A stretch of 64,000 nt of DNA from Conchiformibius kuhniae DSM 17694 (GTDB taxonomy: Bacteria > Pseudomonadota > Gammaproteobacteria > Burkholderiales > Neisseriaceae). Where the stretch lies: positions 1 to 64,000 of the forward strand of contig NZ_AUAP01000011.1 of assembly GCF_000428785.1 (NCBI RefSeq), in the 5' to 3' direction. The position numbers and the translations under genes are program-made. Below are positions 15,201-21,847 of this stretch, one piece after another (the stretch's first letter is position 1; the number at the start of each line of letters is the position of its first letter). The notes beneath the pieces were generated by a model. That model did no database searches. It was not told where the DNA came from and saw nothing but the letters and a program-made list of their open reading frames with translations.

Positions 15201-17454
15201 AGCGTTCCAATGCCAGCAGGGCAACGCGGATTTGCGTGTCCAAATCTTCGCCGCCGTCTTCGTGCGGCAAAATCGCGGCAAGGGTGTGGCTGCCGAACCA
15301 TTGCCCGCTTGGCGGACGTGCCAACACGGAGCGCATTTGCGACCAACAGTCGTTTAAGGTTTTGCTGTTGGGAATGCGGCTGCGGCGTTCTTGGCGGAAC
15401 AGGGCTTCGGTGTCTTCTGCCGACCAGAACAGATGGGCTTGCGCCCGTTCGCCGTGTTTGCGGGCGGCGCGTCCGATTTCCTGCACATACGATTCCAAAT
15501 GGGCGGGCGGTTCGTAGTGGACAACGGTGTGAATGCCTTTTTTGTCGATGCCCATGCCGAAAGCATTGGTGCAGACCACCACGTCCCATTCGTGATTTTT
15601 AAAGCGGCGCAAAATGTCTTTTTTTTGGCTTTCGGGCAGCTTGGCATGGTAGGCGGCACACGCCAGACCCGATGCTTGCAAATCGCGGGCGTAGCTTTCG
15701 CAACGTTTGCGGCTGCGTACATACACCAGCGCGGTGGCGCATTCGGGGTGTTCGGGGTGGGCTTGGACGTAGGTGCGGTGATTGTCGTGCAGCAGTTTGC
15801 TGACGGGGGCGAAGCGGTGTGCGGCGGGCAGCCGGTGGACGAACGTGGTGATTTCGGCACGGGAAACCTGCCAATCTTCGGCAGCGATGCCGCAGGGAAT
15901 CAGGCTTTTGCCGCCGGTCAAACGGACGAGTTTGTCGGCAAATTCGCGTTGCAGGTCTTCGCGCACACGCGGCGAAGCGGTGGCGGTGAGCAGGGCGAAT
16001 GCGGGCGGACGGACAAAGTTGTGTTCGGGCGCGTCAAACAAATCCGTTCCGACACTTGCGCCGTCCGTGATGCCGTAGCAGGCATTGATGTGGTCGGCAA
16101 TGCGCAGAAAATCGGGGCGGAAATCCGTTCCCCATTGGCTTAAGGTGTGCGCTTCGTCCAATACCCACAATTCGGGCGGACGGTTTTTCAGCAGTTGGCG
16201 CACCGAATGGCTGCCCAAACGCTCGGGACTCAAATACAGTATGTCGATATTGCCCTGCCACACGCCGTTGAGAATGTCCTTTTGCACGGCTTCGCCCTGT
16301 CCCGAAATCAGACAGGCGATGCGTTCGGCATAGGCGGGGGCTTGTGCCTGCAAATTGATGACTTGGTCTTCCATCAGGGCTTTGAGCGGCGACACCACCA
16401 CCGTCAGGCTGCGGCGGTATTTGCTTAAAATCAGTGCGGGCAGTTGGAATGCCAAGCTTTTGCCGCCGCCGGTGGGCAGCAAACCCAGCGCGATGCCTTC
16501 GCGTGCCAAAACGGTACGGGCAACCGAAAGTTGCCCTTCGCGCAAGCCTTGAAAATCGGGAATGCGCAACAGGCTGCGGCATTCGCGATTGAGTGTGTCG
16601 GCATCGGTGGGTTCGACCTGCCAAAACGTGCGTTCTGCCGCTTGGAACACGCGCCCGTGTGCGGCGTGTTTGAGCAGCCAAGTCGGACGCCGTGCCTGCG
16701 GCTTGTCGAAATGGTACAACCAATGCACAAACACCGCCAAGCCGAGCCATTGCCACGAAGAATGCGCTTCGTGCGGGGGTGCCGACAGGGCGGTGCGGAT
16801 GTGCTTAATCAGCGCGGTGCGGTTGCCTTCGGGCAGCAGCGACAACAGGCTGCGCGATTTTGCGGCAGACGGCTGCGGTGCGCCAAACAAATCCGACACG
16901 GGCAGTAAGCCGCAAAACAGCCGCGCCGTTGCAAAATCCAATTGCGCCCAAATGTCGCGGCACAAATCCCACAAGGCGCGGCTTTCCGCACAATCGGCAA
17001 GCGGGTCGTTGCGCCCGCTTTGGCAACGGTAGAGTTTGGCGAGCGCGTAGCGGGGCTGGTGGGGAATGAGCAGGGTGGCAAGATACAGCGTGTCGGCGCA
17101 TTTCTGCCGCCATTGTGCCAGCACGTCGTCGCCGCAGTGCAGCAAACGTGCCAGATGCGGCAGGTCGAATTCAAAAATATTGTGTCCGCCCAGCCAACGC
17201 GCCGATGCCAAAAGCTGCCGCACCGTGTCGCCCTGCGTGTGCAAATCGTCCGCATCAAAACGCCACGCACAGCCGTATGCCAAAAACGCCCCTTCCAGCA
17301 AATCGCCGCTTTGCGGACACATTTCCAAGTCCAGCCACAGCACATCGGCGCCCGCGCCGTTGGCTTGTGCCGACAACAGCGCGTCTGCCGTATTTCCCGT
17401 TTGCGGCAACGGTTCGGCGCGGCGCAGCCGTTCTTGCAGGCGTTCGTACAACAT
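12262..17454 (-). CDS. DnaQ-like exonuclease - RecQ helicase - UvrD-type helicase fusion protein
   Basis: A single 1730-residue open frame with three recognisable parts. (1) About residues 35-180: a DEDD exonuclease-like domain, with LDLEM (D42, E44), GGHNIFEFD (D97) and an Exo III-like NDPLADC (D154). (2) About 295-700: a RecQ-type SF2 helicase, with LLPTGGGKS (326-333), a DEAH box at 433-436, TNAFGMGIDKKG and QEIGRAARKHG. No RecQ zinc-binding cysteine cluster is visible after it. (3) About 1095-1560: a UvrD/Rep-type SF1A helicase, with AGPGSGKTT (1118-1126), VDEFQDID (1243-1250), GDDDQNLYAFRGA and YVALTRAKTGL (motif VI). The middle (700-1090) is helical and unassigned. The C-terminal ~130 residues carry several cysteines. 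The start was set at the ATG at 17454 (MLYERLQERL), where protein-like sequence begins. The role is inferred: repair, recombination or anti-phage defence. Confidence 0.88.
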   Translation of the reverse strand: MLYERLQERLRRAEPLPQTGNTADALLSAQANGAGADVLWLDLEMCPQSGDLLEGAFLAYGCAWRFDADDLHTQGDTVRQLLASARWLGGHNIFEFDLPHLARLLHCGDDVLAQWRQKCADTLYLATLLIPHQPRYALAKLYRCQSGRNDPLADCAESRALWDLCRDIWAQLDFATARLFCGLLPVSDLFGAPQPSAAKSRSLLSLLPEGNRTALIKHIRTALSAPPHEAHSSWQWLGLAVFVHWLYHFDKPQARRPTWLLKHAAHGRVFQAAERTFWQVEPTDADTLNRECRSLLRIPDFQGLREGQLSVARTVLAREGIALGLLPTGGGKSLAFQLPALILSKYRRSLTVVVSPLKALMEDQVINLQAQAPAYAERIACLISGQGEAVQKDILNGVWQGNIDILYLSPERLGSHSVRQLLKNRPPELWVLDEAHTLSQWGTDFRPDFLRIADHINACYGITDGASVGTDLFDAPEHNFVRPPAFALLTATASPRVREDLQREFADKLVRLTGGKSLIPCGIAAEDWQVSRAEITTFVHRLPAAHRFAPVSKLLHDNHRTYVQAHPEHPECATALVYVRSRKRCESYARDLQASGLACAAYHAKLPESQKKDILRRFKNHEWDVVVCTNAFGMGIDKKGIHTVVHYEPPAHLESYVQEIGRAARKHGERAQAHLFWSAEDTEALFRQERRSRIPNSKTLNDCWSQMRSVLARPPSGQWFGSHTLAAILPHEDGGEDLDTQIRVALLALERYGLLVEHARLPAWIRIGLADPPDTAVNEHTLAFYRRLHALLPHTRTCQAFYLPELALLLDCSVKALLNKLQELVRAQLAHWQAEVHIRRVRRNHEAWFRRQSKILATVCQYGGDAPADESGALRVYLPALSNLLAQRQCPCRDLRQELLAPLRAMGIIGYRSRNAAEVLVSPAPEIDGTWQNWLARAQQCLSELYGLCRYLYARLPDHADNGTGFALEQLAHERRQAPDTLLAQLETLQKLGLIDMSRMDEQCGSLFFIGNPTGKHARNRYHANAYAYLDRHYRERCQRLHILCRWLDSDTPEQRREILEDYFRYGLAEVVQRYFVQTEPTLHPYPLRPDTAAETPAFSAVQNAVINEAGRAALVLAGPGSGKTTVIVHRIVRLITREHIMPEKILVLAYGSTAAAELRQRLRRLLGRDADAVTVSTFHGLARQIGACSEKDAPAAALADIQRRFPRLRGNDKESRYHWLMENAVAILESQEEKPYYQYIMVDEFQDIDAVQFRMIELLAAMDTDAGDPEQQGYLMAVGDDDQNLYAFRGASIEFIRRFAGHYRIDESKQYVLNENYRSRANLVALSNRYIAAALPPEHRLKSAQHAIRAHRQDTAQAIRYTLFRHERRADMGAWLAQDIARTMREQPNARIAVLCREWQGFDVVQHYLEQNGICARRHHQTDLQPAESVVGQALLDHLLEQPLAPINGEAGEYLENWRRQNGFNTLDHAWAAIRAAFAGEHDISRSRAAEILSQAVHQAEPKLSLLSFHRAKGMEFDHVYLIDQFGYRQCPNADTVRALYVALTRAKTGLTVLQCEHACDTVLQQVLRQQHDARAFELPAVAAPEQLVFHRFLQLDEIWLTPPELVTEAGRALLEHTICREGAWCAERTSLAGMTECGDKTVPHRCTGFVGRKNQTMLACFSKNFQQERCKQHFDVTMLGFTTVRVWQHDLSWYAKYGYQGKRGEHFLLVPYVRFCKPYVSTHSTAPA

Positions 17455-17527
17455 AAAAACACATCGGGGCAGGACAAGGCGCGATGATAACACATCGTCC
17501 CCGTCCCGCCCCTGCGCGTGCGGCAAA

Positions 17528-18064
17528 TCAACGGCTTTGACCGTCTGTTTCCGTCCGTCCCGCCATGCGGTTGATGATTTTCCCACCGCGAATCTGATGA
17601 ACAACGGCAAACAAAATATGTCCCGCCGCCAAAGCAAACAACAGCCATGCCAAACTGCCGTGCCAGCCGCCCGCCTTCACCAGCCAGCCAATCCGTTCCG
17701 GCGCGGCGGGCAGCACCGTGATGCCGAACACCTCCAAGCTGCCGCGTGCCGAACCGTATTGGCGCATCAACGCCACCGCCGGCACTGCCAACATCAGCAC
17801 ATACAGCACACCGTGTCCGATGTGCGCCCCCACATGGCTGCGCGGACGGCGCGTGCGGTTGCCCAACGCCCACGCCACCCGCAGCAGTGCCAGCACCATC
17901 AACACAAAGCCCGCACTTTTGTGATAGCCCACCAAGCTGAAATAATCTTCATCGTAATTCCACGCGGCTGCCGTAAACAGCATAAAGCCGAACAAAACCG
18001 CCATCGTCCAATGTAAAAAGCGGCTCACGCTGCCGTAGCGTTGCCGCGAATCCGGTTGCATCAT
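17528..18064 (-). CDS. cybB: cytochrome b561 (di-haem membrane protein)
   Basis: A 178-residue four-helix inner-membrane cytochrome of the prokaryotic b561 family, involved in ubiquinol-linked electron transfer (superoxide:ubiquinone oxidoreductase activity in the E. coli homologue). The expected pattern is present: RYGSVSRFLHW at the N-terminus (His in helix 1), VGYHKSAGFVLMVLALLRVAW (His in helix 2), then HIGHGVLYVLML, and WHGSLAWLLFALAAGHILFAVVHQ in the last helices. Two adjacent ATGs (18064 and 18061) could start it. It is upstream of the helicase fusion on the same strand with a 73-base gap; they may or may not be co-transcribed. Confidence 0.9.
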   Translation of the reverse strand: MMQPDSRQRYGSVSRFLHWTMAVLFGFMLFTAAAWNYDEDYFSLVGYHKSAGFVLMVLALLRVAWALGNRTRRPRSHVGAHIGHGVLYVLMLAVPAVALMRQYGSARGSLEVFGITVLPAAPERIGWLVKAGGWHGSLAWLLFALAAGHILFAVVHQIRGGKIINRMAGRTETDGQSR

Positions 18065-18141
18065 GATTTGGCATATCCAATGTTGTAAAAAAATAATTAT
18101 AATCCCGATTGAAAAAACATTTGTTTTAAAAAGGTAAAGAA

Positions 18142-18219
18142 ATGAAAAATGTTGGCTGCGGTAAAAAAGCGAAAAATTGTGTCAAAAAACGCTTGCGCTT
18201 TTGTGCCGTGCCAGTATAA
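18142..18219 (+). CDS. possible 25-residue Cys/Lys-rich peptide
   Basis: A short frame preceded by a Shine-Dalgarno-like AAAGGTAAAG. It reads MKNVGCGKKAKNCVKK...CAVPV: three cysteines and many lysines. Its TAA stop lies within the -10 box of the 4.5S RNA promoter. It could be a chance frame in AT-rich leader DNA; the ribosome-binding site and composition are the only support. Confidence 0.25.
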   Translation: MKNVGCGKKAKNCVKKRLRFCAVPV

Positions 18220-18220
18220 T
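18193..18220 (+). promoter_or_regulatory. promoter of the 4.5S RNA gene
   Basis: TTGCGC (-35, 18193-18198), a 16-base spacer, and a perfect TATAAT (-10, 18215-18220). This places the transcription start about 18227, at the base of the RNA's closing stem. Confidence 0.8.
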
Positions 18221-18228
18221 GCGAATCC

Positions 18229-18330
18229 AGTAGCGGGTCTCTCCGCATGATGATTTCAGGCAACGGGTCAGGGGCGGAAGCCAGCAGCCCACTTGGGAAA
18301 GTCAGTGCCGGAGGACGGGCTCGCTACCAC
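18229..18330 (+). ncRNA. ffs: 4.5S RNA (signal recognition particle RNA)
   Basis: This RNA binds Ffh to form the bacterial signal recognition particle, which targets membrane proteins co-translationally. The conserved Ffh-binding hairpin is clear: GGGTCAGGGGCGGAAGCC followed by AGCAGCCC. The GGAA tetraloop and the asymmetric internal loop match helix 8 of bacterial 4.5S RNA. The ends pair as GTAGCGGGTCT with GACGGGCTCGCTAC, giving a single long rod about 100 bases long. The small size, without an Alu domain, is normal for proteobacteria. Confidence 0.92.
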
Positions 18331-18358
18331 TTTTCATGATGATTTCCTTTCTGGTTGA

Positions 18359-18397
18359 GATAAAATCCTGTTTCGGCAACGAAACAGGATTTTATCT
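18359..18397 (+). terminator. strong hairpin downstream of the 4.5S RNA gene
   Basis: A perfect 17-base-pair stem (GATAAAATCCTGTTTCG with its complement) closed by a GCAA tetraloop and followed by TTTG. It starts about 29 bases after the mature RNA end and probably terminates the primary transcript. Confidence 0.75.
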
Positions 18398-18471
18398 TTG
18401 TCCCGCGCCCGTGCAAAAACAGCACCGTCATGCCCGCACAATCCGCCCGGACGATGCTGTGGTTTTGCCGC

Positions 18472-18823
18472 TAGGGTGTGTCATCATTTAAATTTTTCTA
18501 ATATAAATCAGTATAATGCCAAAATGCCGTCATTCCCGCGCAGGAGGGAATCCACTGCCTGATGTTTGTGAAGCAAGCGTAGCTTGGGTTGAAACGAAGT
18601 GAAAACCCAATATTTTTCCGAAAATTTATGGATTTTGTTGGGTTTGCGCTTCGCGCCAACCCAACCTGCACCTGTGCGGGAATCCACATCGAAGCACGAC
18701 AAACCTTGAAAAAGACATGGCTTGCCAAGTATCGGGCAGTGGATTTCCACCCGTGCGGGCATAACGGCATTTTTTATAATTAATTAATTTTTAATGAAAT
18801 AATCTAAATAATGACGCGCCCTA
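18472..18823. mobile_element. small non-coding inverted-terminal-repeat element, copy C
   Basis: The left end is TAGGGTGTGTCATCATTTAAA and the right end ATAATGACGCGCCCTA. It is the longest copy because it carries the same ~120-base GGGTT/AACCC module as copy A (18551-18671) plus extra dRS3-type halves. Frames inside encode only repetitive peptides typical of translated repeats. Confidence 0.82.
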
Positions 18824-18837
18824 AATCATAATGCGTT

Positions 18838-19296
18838 TTACGCTTCCGCCACCGCTTCGCGGGCGAAGGTTTTTTCGCAATAATGGCATTTGAGCTTGGT
18901 TTGCCTGCCCTGCACGCGCACGTAAAAACGGCTCGATACGGGTTCGCCGTGGCTGGCGCAATTGGTGTTCGGGCAGCGAAACACTTCGCTGATGGTGTCG
19001 GGCAGACGCAAACGCATTTTGCCGACCACGTTGAAATCGCGGATTTGGTTCACCACCGCTTCGGGCGCAAACAGTGCCAAACGGTTGGCATCTTGTTCGG
19101 AAAACAAGACGTTTTTGATTTTGATGATGTCTTTGCTGCCTTGTGTGCGGCTGGGCAGGTTGAAGCCCACCGTTACCGCGTTGCCGTAGTGCAGGAGCTT
19201 GAATTGGCGCAAGATGCTTAAGCCTAATCCGGCGGGAATGTGGTCGATGACGGTGCCGTGCTCGATGGCTTCCACGCTGAGTTTTTTTTGTTCCAT
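18838..19296 (-). CDS. pyrI: aspartate carbamoyltransferase regulatory chain
   Basis: PyrI carries the nucleotide effector sites of aspartate transcarbamoylase and joins the catalytic trimers. The 152 residues match the family. The N-terminal allosteric domain has VEAIEHGTVIDHIPAGLGLSIL, and the C-terminal zinc domain has all four cysteines (C108, C113, C137, C140 in RCPNTNC and KCHYC). It follows pyrB by 17 bases on the same strand, the usual pyrBI order. Its presence implies an allosterically controlled holoenzyme. Confidence 0.97.
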   Translation of the reverse strand: MEQKKLSVEAIEHGTVIDHIPAGLGLSILRQFKLLHYGNAVTVGFNLPSRTQGSKDIIKIKNVLFSEQDANRLALFAPEAVVNQIRDFNVVGKMRLRLPDTISEVFRCPNTNCASHGEPVSSRFYVRVQGRQTKLKCHYCEKTFAREAVAEA

Positions 19297-19313
19297 CGCG
19301 TTTTCCTATTTTC

Positions 19314-20234
19314 CTATACTTTTTCGTTTAAAATCAGGGATAAAATCGCCATTCGCGCATACACGCCGTTTTGTGCCTGTTCAAAGTAATGGGCGTGGGG
19401 GGTGGTGTCCACGTCGGGGTGGATTTCGTCCACGCGGGGCAGGGGGTGCAGCACGCGCAAATTGTTTTTCGCGCCCGCCAGCATGGCGGCGTGCAGGTTG
19501 AATTTGCCTTGGATTTTGGCAAATTCTTCGGCATCGAAGCGTTCGCGCTGCACGCGGGTCATGTATAAGATGTCTGCCCATGCCACTGCGTTTTCCAAGT
19601 TGTCGAAAATCTGCCAGTCGCAGCCGGTTTCGTCCAGCTCTGCGGTGATGTAGTCGGGCATGGCAAGGCTGGGCGGGGAGACGAAGGCGAAACGGCAGCC
19701 GAAGTTTTTCAGGGCTTGGGCGAGCGAATGGACGGTGCGCCCGTATTTCAGGTCGCCGCACATGGCGATGTTCAGTTTGTCCAATGTGCCTTGTGTTTCG
19801 TAGATGGTGAGCAGGTCGAGCAGGGTTTGGCTGGGGTGTTGGTTGGTGCCGTCGCCGGCGTTGATGACGGGAACGGCGGAAAATTCGGCGGCAATGCGTG
19901 CCGCGCCGTCTTTGGGGTGGCGCTGGATGATGGCATCGGCGTAGCCGGAGATGATGCGGGAGGCATCGGCAAGGGTTTCGCCTTTTTTGGCGCTGGTGTT
20001 GGCGCCGTCCGAAAAGCCGATGATTTGTCCGCCCAAACGCTGTACGGCGGTTTCAAACGACAGCCGTGTGCGGGTGGAGGGTTCGTAAAAGCAGGAGGCA
20101 ATCAGTTTGCCCGCCAAAAGGTCGTGGCGCGGTTGGCGTTTGAGTTGCAGGGCGGTGTCGAGCAGGGTGTGCAGTTGTTCGCTGCTCAGGTCGGAAACGG
20201 AAATCAGGTGTTGTCGGTAAAGCGGGTTGGGCAT
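19314..20234 (-). CDS. pyrB: aspartate carbamoyltransferase catalytic chain
   Basis: PyrB joins carbamoyl phosphate and aspartate, the first committed step of pyrimidine synthesis. The 306-residue protein has the carbamoyl-phosphate loop SCFYEPSTRTRLSFETA, DGTNQHPSQTLLDL, and the aspartate-domain sequence ADILYMTRVQRERF near the C-terminus. The ATG at 20234 is preceded by AAGGA. The stop codon of a leader peptide ends 9 bases before the ATG, and an attenuator hairpin lies just upstream (see entries at 20244 and 20263). Confidence 0.98.
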   Translation of the reverse strand: MPNPLYRQHLISVSDLSSEQLHTLLDTALQLKRQPRHDLLAGKLIASCFYEPSTRTRLSFETAVQRLGGQIIGFSDGANTSAKKGETLADASRIISGYADAIIQRHPKDGAARIAAEFSAVPVINAGDGTNQHPSQTLLDLLTIYETQGTLDKLNIAMCGDLKYGRTVHSLAQALKNFGCRFAFVSPPSLAMPDYITAELDETGCDWQIFDNLENAVAWADILYMTRVQRERFDAEEFAKIQGKFNLHAAMLAGAKNNLRVLHPLPRVDEIHPDVDTTPHAHYFEQAQNGVYARMAILSLILNEKV

Positions 20235-20243
20235 GGACGTTCC

Positions 20244-20357
20244 TTATCGGGAGAAAAACGGCAAAAAAGCCCGTTGTGAAACGGGCTTGTGGCAAAACGG
20301 CAGGGCTGCCGCACGGGTGGCGGCAGCAGTAAAAGGGGCATGGGGTGCGGCAAACAT
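20244..20357 (-). CDS. pyrL: probable pyrBI leader peptide
   Basis: A 37-codon frame begins at an ATG about 25 bases after the predicted transcription start. It is translated straight through the attenuator hairpin and stops 9 bases before pyrB. It begins MFAAPHAPF and ends QRAFLPFFSR. The layout matches the E. coli pyrBI leader, where translation coupled to UTP-sensitive RNA polymerase pausing prevents the terminator from forming. The leader ATG has only a weak ribosome-binding site. The TAA stop overlaps the pyrB Shine-Dalgarno (TAAGGA). Confidence 0.6.
   Translation of the reverse strand: MFAAPHAPFTAAATRAAALPFCHKPVSQRAFLPFFSR
20263..20288 (-). terminator. pyrBI attenuator (intrinsic terminator in the leader)
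   Basis: On the minus strand AAGCCCGTT, loop TCAC, AACGGGCTT, then a run of T, 28 bases before the pyrB ATG. An upstream hairpin (20313-20334: GCTGCCGC with GCGGCAGC) sits where the E. coli leader has its pause hairpin. Confidence 0.75.
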
Positions 20358-20388
20358 GGCAACATCGGGCAAAACGGCAACGGCGCGG

Positions 20389-20417
20389 ATTATAGCGGCG
20401 GTGCGGGTGGCGGGCAA
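20389..20417 (-). promoter_or_regulatory. pyrBI promoter
   Basis: On the minus strand TTGCCC (20417-20412), a 17-base spacer, and a perfect TATAAT (20394-20389). The start would be near 20382, giving an untranslated leader of about 148 bases before pyrB. Confidence 0.75.
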
Positions 20418-20434
20418 GTTTGCCGCAGGGTGGG

Positions 20435-21811
20435 TTATGCCAGTTGTGCCAACCACCGCGCCGCCTGCGCCCGCACCTGTTCGGGCGCGGTGCCGCCCAA
20501 ATGGTTACGCGCGTTCAGGCTGCCTTCGGGCGTGAGTACGGCAAACACGTCTTCCGCAATCAAATCGCTAAAACTTTGCAAAGTTTCCAAAGCCAAATCC
20601 GCCAAATCGCAACCCTGCTGCTCGGCATGGCGCACGGCGCGGGCAACGACTTCATGACTGTCGCGGAAGGGCAGCCCCTTTTTCACCAGATAATCTGCCA
20701 AATCGGTGGCGGTGGCAAAGCCCTGCAACACGGCAGCGCGCATGTTTTCGCGTTTCACGGTAACACCGCGCATCATGTCGGCGTAAATGCGCAGGGTGTC
20801 GCGCACGGTGTCCACCGTGTCAAACAAAGGCTCTTTGTCTTCCTGATTGTCTTTGTTGTAAGCGAGCGGCTGCGATTTCATCAACACCAGCAAGCCGGTG
20901 AGATGCCCGATGACGCGCCCCGATTTGCCGCGCACCAACTCCGGCACATCGGGATTTTTTTTCTGCGGCATGATGGACGAGCCGGTGCAGAAACGGTCGG
21001 CAAGGTCGATAAAGCCGAAGCGCGGACTCATCCACACAATCAGTTCTTCGGAAAGGCGGCTCAAGTGAATCATCAGCAGCGAAGCGGCGGCGGTAAACTC
21101 AATGGCGAAATCGCGGTCGGACACCGCGTCCAGAGAATTTTGGCAGATTTGTTCAAAATCCAAGAGCTTGGCAGTGGTTTCGCGTTGAATCGGGAAAGTC
21201 GTGCCCGCCAAGGCAGCCGCGCCGAGCGGCATACGGTTTACGCGTTTGCGGCAATCCGCCATGCGCTCGTCATCACGCCCCAGCATTTCCACATACGCCA
21301 GCAGGTGATGCCCGAAGCTGACGGGCTGCGCCACCTGCAAATGGGTAAAGCCCGGCATCACCGCATCGGCGTGTTGTGCCGCCAGTTCCGCCAAGGCAGT
21401 TTGCAAGTCGCGGATTAAGTTGCGGATTAAGTCAATTTCGCCGCGCAACCACAAACGGATATCCGTAGCCACTTGGTCGTTGCGGCTGCGCCCCGTGTGC
21501 AGGCGTTTGCCCGCATCGCCGATTTTGTCGGTAAGACGGCGCTCGATGTTCATATGCACGTCTTCCAAATCCAGCGACCATTGCAGGCTGCCTGAAGCGA
21601 TGTCGTCCTGAATTTCCGCCATGCCGCGCCGAATGTCCGCCCAATCCTGCGCCGACAAAATGCCCGCTTCGTGCAGCATCTGCGCGTGCGCCAGCGAGCC
21701 TTGAATATCGGCCTGCGCCAAGCGTTTGTCAAAATCAATCGAGCCGGTGTACTGTTTCACCAGCTCGGACACGGGTTCGTCAAAACGTCCCGACCAAGTT
21801 TTGTTGCTCAT
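20435..21811 (-). CDS. argH: argininosuccinate lyase
   Basis: ArgH cleaves argininosuccinate to arginine and fumarate. The 458 residues fit the family: N-terminal TWSGRFDEPVSELVKQYTGSIDFDKRLAQ, HTGRSRNDQVATDIRLW, and the fumarase/aspartase signature SSIMPQKKNPDVPELVRGK (about residues 278-296) with the catalytic serine loop. A DUS core (AGGCTGCCTGAA) is embedded in the coding sequence at 21584-21595. The gene is divergently placed from nothing; pyrB follows downstream with its own promoter. Confidence 0.98.
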   Translation of the reverse strand: MSNKTWSGRFDEPVSELVKQYTGSIDFDKRLAQADIQGSLAHAQMLHEAGILSAQDWADIRRGMAEIQDDIASGSLQWSLDLEDVHMNIERRLTDKIGDAGKRLHTGRSRNDQVATDIRLWLRGEIDLIRNLIRDLQTALAELAAQHADAVMPGFTHLQVAQPVSFGHHLLAYVEMLGRDDERMADCRKRVNRMPLGAAALAGTTFPIQRETTAKLLDFEQICQNSLDAVSDRDFAIEFTAAASLLMIHLSRLSEELIVWMSPRFGFIDLADRFCTGSSIMPQKKNPDVPELVRGKSGRVIGHLTGLLVLMKSQPLAYNKDNQEDKEPLFDTVDTVRDTLRIYADMMRGVTVKRENMRAAVLQGFATATDLADYLVKKGLPFRDSHEVVARAVRHAEQQGCDLADLALETLQSFSDLIAEDVFAVLTPEGSLNARNHLGGTAPEQVRAQAARWLAQLA

Positions 21812-21830
21812 GTTTGTTCCTTAAGTATTT

Positions 21831-21845
21831 TTCAGGCTGCCTGAA
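21831..21845. repeat. DNA uptake sequence
   Basis: TTCAGGCTGCCTGAA between the argH start and the ftsK stop codon. Confidence 0.9.
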
Positions 21846-21847
21846 AC

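Noticed and set aside
13522..15357. 611-codon frame opposite the helicase fusion
   Set aside because: Antisense shadow without recognisable domains; the minus strand has clear helicase motifs.
12262..17454. Possibility that the 1730-residue gene is several genes joined by sequencing error
   Set aside because: The frame has no stop over 5.2 kb, codon use is uniform, and the linkers between domains look like ordinary helical protein, so a true fusion is the simpler reading; it is still listed as a check.
18498..18770. 90-codon frame in element copy C
   Set aside because: Peptides such as IPSCAGMT are the usual translation of dRS3 repeats and are a known source of false genes.
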